Shown here: positions 57,292 through 64,000 of the stretch, piece after piece
Position numbering within the stretch: the first letter of the stretch is position 1
Layout: each line of letters opens with the position of its first letter
Source: Oscillospiraceae bacterium
GTDB lineage: Bacteria; Bacillota; Clostridia; Oscillospirales; CAG-272
Reading direction: 5' to 3'
DNA length: 64,000 nucleotides
Assembly (NCBI GenBank): GCA_015064725.1
Contig: SVRQ01000006.1
Location: forward strand, 1-64,000
Notes under the pieces: generated by a model
Database searches by the model: none
Told to the model about the DNA's origin: nothing
The model's input: the letters and a program-made list of their open reading frames with translations, nothing else
Program-made: the position numbers and the translations under genes

Positions 57292-58422
57292 TTAAATTCT
57301 CTTATCAAGAATTTCACGGTACTTCGCGTAAAATTCTTCAAATTCGTCTTTTTCAATAGCTTCACGTATCTTTGCCATAAGCTCGTTATAGAAATACAGA
57401 TTGTGAATAACGCAAAGGCGCATACCGAGTATTTCACCCGAACGGATAAGATGGCGCAGATAACCTCTGGAATATCTGCGGCACGCAGGGCAATCACAAG
57501 TTTCGGAAAGCGGCTTTTCATCCGTAAGATATTTTTCGTTGTGGAGGTTGAGCGTGCCTTCCCAAGTAAAGATATATCCGTGGCGCGCGTTTCTGGACGG
57601 CATAACGCAGTCGAAAAAGTCCACACCGCGGTGAACCGCTTCAAGAATATTCACGGGAGTTCCCACGCCCATAAGATATCTGGGCTTATCCACGGGCATA
57701 TGGGGCTCTACCGCGTCGATTATTCTGTACATATCCTCCGCCGCTTCGCCCACAGCAAGACCGCCGATGGCATAACCGTCAAGGTCAAGCTTTGCTATTT
57801 CCTTCATATGCTCAATACGAATGTCCTCATACGTGCCGCCCTGATTTATGCCGAAAAGCATCTGCTGTTTATTTATGGTTCTGTCAAGAGAGTTAAGGCG
57901 GGCCATTTCGTTTTTGCATCTTACAAGCCAGCGCGTGGTACGTTCAACAGACTGCTGTACGTATTCGCGCGGTGCTGGATTTTCGATACATTCGTCGAAC
58001 GCCATAGCGATGGTAGAAGCAATATTGGACTGTATCTGCATACTTTCCTCAGGTCCCATAAAAATACGCTTGCCGTCAACGTGGGAAGCAAACTCTACGC
58101 CCTCCTCCGTTATTTTGCGAAGAGAAGAAAGGGAGAACACCTGGAAGCCGCCGCTATCCGTAAGGACAGGCTTCTGCCAATTAAAGAATTTATGGATACC
58201 GCCCATTTTGTATATAACGTCATCGCCCGGACGAACGTGAAGATGGTACGTGTTTGAAAGCTCCACCTGGCATCCTATTTCTTCAAGGTCTTTTGTGGAA
58301 ACACCGCCCTTGATAGCGGCGCAAGTGCCTACGTTCATAAACACAGGAGTCTGAACCGTCCCGTGAACCGTCGTAAATTCACCTCTGCGTGCGCGTCCTT
58401 CCTTTTTTATCAATTTAAACAT
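57292..58422 (-). CDS. tgt: Queuine tRNA-ribosyltransferase
   Basis: PVFMNVGTCAAIKGG, VLTDSGGFQVFSL, YLMGVGTP, zinc site CDCPACRRYSRGYLRHL. Confidence 0.96.
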   Translation of the reverse strand: MFKLIKKEGRARRGEFTTVHGTVQTPVFMNVGTCAAIKGGVSTKDLEEIGCQVELSNTYHLHVRPGDDVIYKMGGIHKFFNWQKPVLTDSGGFQVFSLSSLRKITEEGVEFASHVDGKRIFMGPEESMQIQSNIASTIAMAFDECIENPAPREYVQQSVERTTRWLVRCKNEMARLNSLDRTINKQQMLFGINQGGTYEDIRIEHMKEIAKLDLDGYAIGGLAVGEAAEDMYRIIDAVEPHMPVDKPRYLMGVGTPVNILEAVHRGVDFFDCVMPSRNARHGYIFTWEGTLNLHNEKYLTDEKPLSETCDCPACRRYSRGYLRHLIRSGEILGMRLCVIHNLYFYNELMAKIREAIEKDEFEEFYAKYREILDKRI

Positions 58423-58441
58423 CTGACTTTTTACTCCTTTT

Positions 58442-60562
58442 TTACTTTATTCGTCCGAATCTTCTGTCAAGCTCGCGCTTTGTAAGCTCAAAAGCAACGG
58501 GCCTGCCGTGCGGACAGTATTTTATGCAATCGTATCTTAAAAGATTATCGCAAATATATTTTATAAACGCTTCATCGTAAAATCTTCCCGCTTTAACGGA
58601 TGCCTTGCACGCCGTTTGGTATAGGGCGGATTCAAAGATCGATCTGCGCTGAAATTCTATATTTTCGCCGTGCTCGCAAAGCGAGCATACCAGCGAAGAA
58701 AACATCTTCTTCGCCTCGCTTATATCAAAACCCGACGGCACCCCGGAAATAAGCGCCGTTCTGCCGTCCTTTATCTCAAAGGCAAAGCCGCTTGCACTTA
58801 TCTCCTTTTCAAATTCGGCGGCAGCCGCCGCTTCCTCGTTTGAAAGCATAAGCACCTCGGGGCAGATAAGCATCTGAACGTCCGGCTCAAGCTTTTCAAG
58901 CCCGGCGCGAAGGATTTCAAAGTTTATTCTTTCGTGCGCCGCGTGCTTGTCCACGATAAGCACCTTATCCTCAAGCTGCATTATAACGTAGCTTGCGTAA
59001 AGCTCGCCAACGATCGTATATTCGGGTATGGGCTTTGCTTCCTTACCCGGAATCGCCGCATCTTTCGTCGGTATTTTCGGAAGTGTCGGCTCTTCGGGTA
59101 CGCCTTGTGCATTCTTTGATTCATCAGCCTTTTCGGAAGGTGCCGCGAATATTTCTTTTGCCGTTTTTTCATCAAGAAGACCCGCGCCCGCCCTTACCAA
59201 AGTTCTGCCGCCTACGTTGTAGTAGGAAGCACCGAGCGTATCCCCCTCCGGCTTTTTAGGAGTGAATACCGCTTTAGGCGTTTTTTCCTCATCCGCATAA
59301 GCAATAACATCTATTTTGGAGCGAGGTATTTCGGGCACTTTCATTTCGGGAGCGCGTTCAAAGACCACTTCTTTTTGGGGCAAAGGAGCAGATACTTTCG
59401 TCGGCTCGGAAACAAAATCCGTATTTTCCTTTTTCTTGTCTTCGATAGTTTCGGCAAGAGTTACTTTATCGTATTTTACTTTTTCGTCCTTTGGAACGAA
59501 AGGAGAAATGACCTTCAGCTTTTCTTCCGTAATTTTTGCGCTCTCGTTTTTCAGCGTTTCAAGCGCAGGGCGCGAAAGCGAGGATTCAAGAGCACCGCGC
59601 ACCGCGTAATAAACGGCATCGAACACGGCTTTTTCATCCGAAAATTTAACTTCCAATTTTGAAGGATGTATGTTTACATCTACAAGCGCACAGTTGAGTG
59701 TTATATCCAGTACACAGGACGGAAATTTATCGTGCGGGATATATGAACGGAAAGCTTGCTCCAGCGCCGCGGTAAGCGTTTTGTTTTTTACGGAGCGCGA
59801 ATTTATAAAGAAGTGCTGCATAGCACGGTTTCCGCGCACGTTGTCGGGCGTGGAGATATACCCCTTTACGCGAACGCCCGCGTGAGAGGAGCGCACCTCT
59901 GCCATTTTCGTTGCAAAAGCTCCGAAAACGGAATATATCGCATTTTTAAGGTTTCCGTCTCCGCTTGTGGAAAAGCGCAGCTTGCCGTCCGCGATAAATT
60001 TTATTGCGACCTCCGGGTGGGATATCGCCATCTTCTCCATAACGGAGGCAACGTATGCCGTTTCGCTCGCATTGGACTTCATAAATTTAAGCCTTGCGGG
60101 GGTTTTGGCAAACATAGACTCGCAGATTATCGTGGTACCGACAGGGCAGCCGCTGTCCGCAACGTCACGAAGCGAACCGTAGCTCGCAGTGATGAGCGTT
60201 CCCAGCTCTTCCCCTTTTTTTGCCGTCATTATACGCATCTGCGTAACGGCGGAGATGGCAGCAAGCGCCTCTCCTCGGAAGCCGAGCGTCATAATGGCAT
60301 AAAGGTCTTTTTCGTTTTTTATTTTACTTGTGGCGTGGCGGCGCAGGCACATCATCGCATCCTCGCGCGTCATACCGCAGCCGTTGTCCGTAACACGGAT
60401 GAAAGAGATGCCGCCGTTTTTTATCTCGGCGGTCACTTCCGTAGCACCCGCATCGATAGAGTTTTCCACCATTTCCTTAATAGCGGAGGCAGGTCTTTCC
60501 ACGACCTCGCCCGCGGCGATAAGGTTCGCAACGGACACGTCAAGAACATTTATTATTCCCAT
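58442..60562 (-). CDS. mutL: DNA mismatch repair protein MutL
   Basis: LIAAGEVVERPASAIKEMVENSIDAGAT; GFRGEALAAI; C-terminal CPHGRPVAFEL. Confidence 0.96.
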   Translation of the reverse strand: MGIINVLDVSVANLIAAGEVVERPASAIKEMVENSIDAGATEVTAEIKNGGISFIRVTDNGCGMTREDAMMCLRRHATSKIKNEKDLYAIMTLGFRGEALAAISAVTQMRIMTAKKGEELGTLITASYGSLRDVADSGCPVGTTIICESMFAKTPARLKFMKSNASETAYVASVMEKMAISHPEVAIKFIADGKLRFSTSGDGNLKNAIYSVFGAFATKMAEVRSSHAGVRVKGYISTPDNVRGNRAMQHFFINSRSVKNKTLTAALEQAFRSYIPHDKFPSCVLDITLNCALVDVNIHPSKLEVKFSDEKAVFDAVYYAVRGALESSLSRPALETLKNESAKITEEKLKVISPFVPKDEKVKYDKVTLAETIEDKKKENTDFVSEPTKVSAPLPQKEVVFERAPEMKVPEIPRSKIDVIAYADEEKTPKAVFTPKKPEGDTLGASYYNVGGRTLVRAGAGLLDEKTAKEIFAAPSEKADESKNAQGVPEEPTLPKIPTKDAAIPGKEAKPIPEYTIVGELYASYVIMQLEDKVLIVDKHAAHERINFEILRAGLEKLEPDVQMLICPEVLMLSNEEAAAAAEFEKEISASGFAFEIKDGRTALISGVPSGFDISEAKKMFSSLVCSLCEHGENIEFQRRSIFESALYQTACKASVKAGRFYDEAFIKYICDNLLRYDCIKYCPHGRPVAFELTKRELDRRFGRIK

Positions 60563-60585
60563 AGGATATCCTTTCGAGAATTTTT

Positions 60586-63171
60586 TTAGTCAAGGTCTTT
60601 TTTTAGCTCGAATATAAGATTGAGCGCCTCAATAGGTGTAATAGTATTTATATCAACCGCACGAAGCTTGTCGCACGCATCCTTCTCGTTCATATTGTCG
60701 AACGTGATAAATCCCATTTCGGGCTCTTGCTCTTTCTTTTTGCTTTTTGCTTCCGACGGTGCTCCCGCAACAAGGTCTGCAAGCACTTTTTTTGCCGTTT
60801 TCACAACTTCATTCGGCACGCCTGCAAGCTTTGCGACCTCGATGCCGTAGCTGTCATCTGCCGCGCCCTTTACTATCTTGCGGAGAAATATGATGTCATC
60901 GCTTCTCTTCTTCGCGGCAATATTGTAGTTTACAACGCCTTTTTCCTCTTCTTCAAGCGTGGTAAGCTCGTGGTAATGCGTTGCAAAAAGCGTTTTAGCA
61001 CCTACCTTTTTGAGCGTATATTCCGCAACCGCGCGGGCTATCGCCATACCGTCAAAGGTGCTTGTTCCTCTGCCTATCTCGTCATAGATGATAAGGCTCT
61101 TACGTGTAGCATTATGAAGTATATACGCAACCTCGCTCATCTCAAGCATAAACGTGGACTGTCCCATCGCAAGGTCATCGGAGGCTCCAACGCGGGTGAA
61201 TATCTTATCCGCAACACCTATGCTCGCCTCACGTGCAGGAACAAAAGAGCCTATCTGTGCCATCACCGTAATAAGCGCAACTTGGCGCATATACGTTGAT
61301 TTACCTGCCATATTCGGTCCCGTAATAAGCATAAATTTATTGAGATTGGAATCAAGCTTCGTATCATTCGGAACGAAGTAGGAATCCTTTGCGTATTGTT
61401 CAACAACAGGATGCCTGCCGTCCTTGATGGAAATAACGTCGCCGTAGCTGACCTCGGGGCGAACGTATGAATTTCTGCTTGCGACCTCCGCAAAAGAGCA
61501 GTAAACGTCAAGCTTCGCAAGAAGGAAAGCGGTCTTCTGTATTCTGTGTACGTTGGAAGCGACAGTTTCGCGTATATCGCAGAAGAGCTTATATTCCAGC
61601 GCGGAAAGCTTTTCGGAAGCACCGAGTATCTGTGCTTCCATCTGCTTTAGCTCCTCTGTGATGTAGCGTTCTCCGTTTGTAAGCGTCTGCTTTCTTATAA
61701 AGCGTTCGGGAACGCTTCCGATGTTGGATTTTGATACTTCTATATAATAACCGAAAACTCTGTTGTAGCCTACCTTGAGGTTTTTTATGCCCGTGGCATT
61801 TCTTTCTTCTTCTTCTATTCGGCTTATCCAGCTTGTGCTGTCCGTAACTATTTCGCGCAGATAATCCACGTCTGCGTTATATCCCTTGCGTATAAAGCCC
61901 GCTTCCCTTACCGAAAAAGGCGGCTCGTCTATGATGGATGCGGAAATAAGGGAGTATATATCCTCAAGAGTGTCAAGCTCTGCATAAATTTCCGAAAGCT
62001 CCTCACATTCGAAGGAAGCAAGCAGCCTTCTTATTTCGGGAAGCTTTTCAGCCGTCTGCTTTACCGCCACAAGGTCACGGCAGTTTGCGCTGCCGTAAAC
62101 TATTCTCGTAATAAGGCGTTCGAGGTCGAGCACGTTTTGGAGCGCTGTGCATATTTCGCCCCTGTCCATAACCCTTGTGCAAAGCTCCTCGACCGCGTCC
62201 TGACGCTTATTTATCTGAACGGGATTTTTTAGAGGAAAATCTATGTATTTTTTCAAAAGGCGCGCACCCGCCGCCGTCTTGGTTTTATCCAGCACCCAAA
62301 GCAGAGTTCCCTTTTTCTCCTTGGAACGCATCGTTTCGCAAAGTTCAAGGTTGCGGCGTGTGTTCTGATCTATTTCAAGGTATTCTCCGTTTTGATAATA
62401 ATTGAGGTTTTTAAGGCTTTCAAGATTGTTTTTCTGCGTTTCGTGAATATAGTAAAGCAAGCCGCCGACCGCACGCAGACACGGAGAATCGGGATCTTCA
62501 AACTCCGTGGGTACGGAATCAAAACGGTTTGCAACGCTGTTCATAGCGTGAACGGCTTCAAATCTTTCCGGGCATTTATCATTTATAACAGCGGAAAGGC
62601 GCTCACGCAGAAATCGCTCCATTCCGTCTATCTGTGTAACGGGTACGTTCACAACGACCTCGCGCGGAGCATAAACGCCTATCTCCGTCATCGCTTTGGA
62701 AAGCTTTTCTTCACCGAAAAACGAGGTAACGGAGATCTGCCCTGTGGAAATATCAGCAAAGGAAAGACCTATCTCCGTTTCCGTATGGAAGATACCGCAG
62801 ATATAATTGTTTTTCTTTTCATCAAGCAACGAGGATTCGATGAGCGTGCCGGGGGTTATCATACGGATAACGTCGCGTTTAACTATGCCCTTCGCCGTTG
62901 CAGGATCTTCCATCTGCTCGCAGATGGCGACCTTGTAGCCTTTGCCGACGAGTCTGCCGATATATCCCTCCACCGCGTGATAAGGAATTCCGCACATCGG
63001 CGCGCGCTCTGCTTCGCCGCAATCCCTGCCGGTAAGCACAAGGTCAAGCTCGCCTGACGCTGTCTTTGCGTCGTCGAAAAACATTTCGTAAAAATCGCCC
63101 AGACGGTACATAAGGATATATTCCTTGTACTTCTCCTTTATTTCAAGATATTGCTGCATCATCGGTGTCAT
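60586..63171 (-). CDS. mutS: DNA mismatch repair protein MutS
   Basis: TPMMQQYLEIKEKY; ITGPNMAGKSTYMRQVALI; DEIGRGTSTFDG. Confidence 0.97.
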   Translation of the reverse strand: MTPMMQQYLEIKEKYKEYILMYRLGDFYEMFFDDAKTASGELDLVLTGRDCGEAERAPMCGIPYHAVEGYIGRLVGKGYKVAICEQMEDPATAKGIVKRDVIRMITPGTLIESSLLDEKKNNYICGIFHTETEIGLSFADISTGQISVTSFFGEEKLSKAMTEIGVYAPREVVVNVPVTQIDGMERFLRERLSAVINDKCPERFEAVHAMNSVANRFDSVPTEFEDPDSPCLRAVGGLLYYIHETQKNNLESLKNLNYYQNGEYLEIDQNTRRNLELCETMRSKEKKGTLLWVLDKTKTAAGARLLKKYIDFPLKNPVQINKRQDAVEELCTRVMDRGEICTALQNVLDLERLITRIVYGSANCRDLVAVKQTAEKLPEIRRLLASFECEELSEIYAELDTLEDIYSLISASIIDEPPFSVREAGFIRKGYNADVDYLREIVTDSTSWISRIEEEERNATGIKNLKVGYNRVFGYYIEVSKSNIGSVPERFIRKQTLTNGERYITEELKQMEAQILGASEKLSALEYKLFCDIRETVASNVHRIQKTAFLLAKLDVYCSFAEVASRNSYVRPEVSYGDVISIKDGRHPVVEQYAKDSYFVPNDTKLDSNLNKFMLITGPNMAGKSTYMRQVALITVMAQIGSFVPAREASIGVADKIFTRVGASDDLAMGQSTFMLEMSEVAYILHNATRKSLIIYDEIGRGTSTFDGMAIARAVAEYTLKKVGAKTLFATHYHELTTLEEEEKGVVNYNIAAKKRSDDIIFLRKIVKGAADDSYGIEVAKLAGVPNEVVKTAKKVLADLVAGAPSEAKSKKKEQEPEMGFITFDNMNEKDACDKLRAVDINTITPIEALNLIFELKKDLD

Positions 63172-63209
63172 ACAGTTTTCTCCGTTTCGGTTCTGATTTA
63201 AGTTTATTT

Positions 63210-64000
63210 TTACGCCTCTGTTTCGCCTATAAGCGCAAAGGGCGCGGACTTTGTTATTTTAAGGTTTATGAATTTGCCTGTAAGGCTTTCGTCGCCGTCA
63301 AAAAGAACTATCCTGTTACCTTCTGTACGGGCAGACATTTTCGCTTCGTTAGTTTTACTCTTGCCCTCAACAAGCACGCGCATAGTTTTTCCGACGTAAG
63401 CCTCGTTCTTCTCTGCCAAAAGCTCGTTCTGAAGCGCAAGAAGCCTGTTCATTCTCTCCGTTTTTATATTATCGGGAACCTGCTCCATCTTTGCCGCAGG
63501 CGTACCCGTACGCGGCGAATAGATAAAGGAGAATATCATATCGTATTTTACGCGCTTCATAAGTTCGAGAGTGTCCTCGAAATCCTCTTCTGTTTCACCC
63601 GGGAAGCCAACGATAATATCCGTGCTGATGGCAATATCGGGCATTTTTTCGCGCATATAATCTACAAGAGAAAGGTATGTTTCTTTGTTGTAATGGCGGT
63701 TCATTTCGCGCAGCATTCTGTCGCTTCCCGACTGCACGGGCAGATGAAAATGCTTCGCTATCTTATCGTTTTTCGCCATAATATCGATAAGCTCAAACGA
63801 CGCATCCTTCGGATGGCTGGTCATAAAACGGAGCGTGAAATCGCCCTCTATCTCGCAAAGGCGTGAAAGAAGCGTTGCGAAATTACACTCTCCGCCAAAC
63901 TCCTTGCCGTAGGAGTTTACGTTTTGACCGAGGAGAGTTATCTCCTTGCATCCGCTTGCGGCAAGTTCGCGCACTTCTTCTATTATCATTTCGGGGCGGC
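63210..64000 (-). CDS. miaB: tRNA-2-methylthio-N6-dimethylallyladenosine synthase MiaB (N-terminus beyond the window)
   Basis: LLGQNVNSYGKEFGG; LRFMTSHPKD; HFHLPVQSGSDRMLREMNRHY; DIIVGFPGETEEDFEDT; C-terminal TRAM region; frame open to the edge. Confidence 0.94.
   Translation of the reverse strand, partial: RPEMIIEEVRELAASGCKEITLLGQNVNSYGKEFGGECNFATLLSRLCEIEGDFTLRFMTSHPKDASFELIDIMAKNDKIAKHFHLPVQSGSDRMLREMNRHYNKETYLSLVDYMREKMPDIAISTDIIVGFPGETEEDFEDTLELMKRVKYDMIFSFIYSPRTGTPAAKMEQVPDNIKTERMNRLLALQNELLAEKNEAYVGKTMRVLVEGKSKTNEAKMSARTEGNRIVLFDGDESLTGKFINLKITKSAPFALIGETEA

Overview
This 64 kb window is a gene-dense chromosomal segment from a spore-forming Clostridia-type Firmicute. Taxonomy is inferred from gene content: a complete spoIIIAA-AH operon, spoIIGA-sigE, and an IspH-S1 fusion. 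Most of it is core genome: tex, the spoIIIA operon, dnaG-rpoD, dGTPase, yigZ, hflX, rpmE, spoIIGA-sigE, murD, rsmA, four tRNAs, an ABC-F gene, cmk-plsC-ispH/rpsA, dapA, tmcAL, ackA, a Na+-pump biotin decarboxylase cluster, and tgt-mutL-mutS-miaB. I see no CRISPR array, rRNA, prophage or intact IS element. The most unusual loci are: (1) a ~1060-aa lipoprotein whose N-terminal half looks like a sugar ABC solute-binding protein and whose C-terminal half appears to be about six degenerate ~70-90-aa helical repeats; it has no permease neighbours, a palindrome between its -35 and -10, and a leader hairpin; (2) a decarboxylase cluster carrying both ACC-type and PYC/OadA-type carboxyltransferase subunits, a nested dyad upstream of its promoter, and a PAS/kinase-like last gene; (3) an ECF-like sigma factor with a ~390-aa C-terminal extension and no adjacent anti-sigma gene; (4) an orphan MsmX-type ATPase with a phased-repeat promoter and structured leader; (5) a sharply AT-rich patch inside ispH. 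All family calls come from reading translated sequence without database searches.
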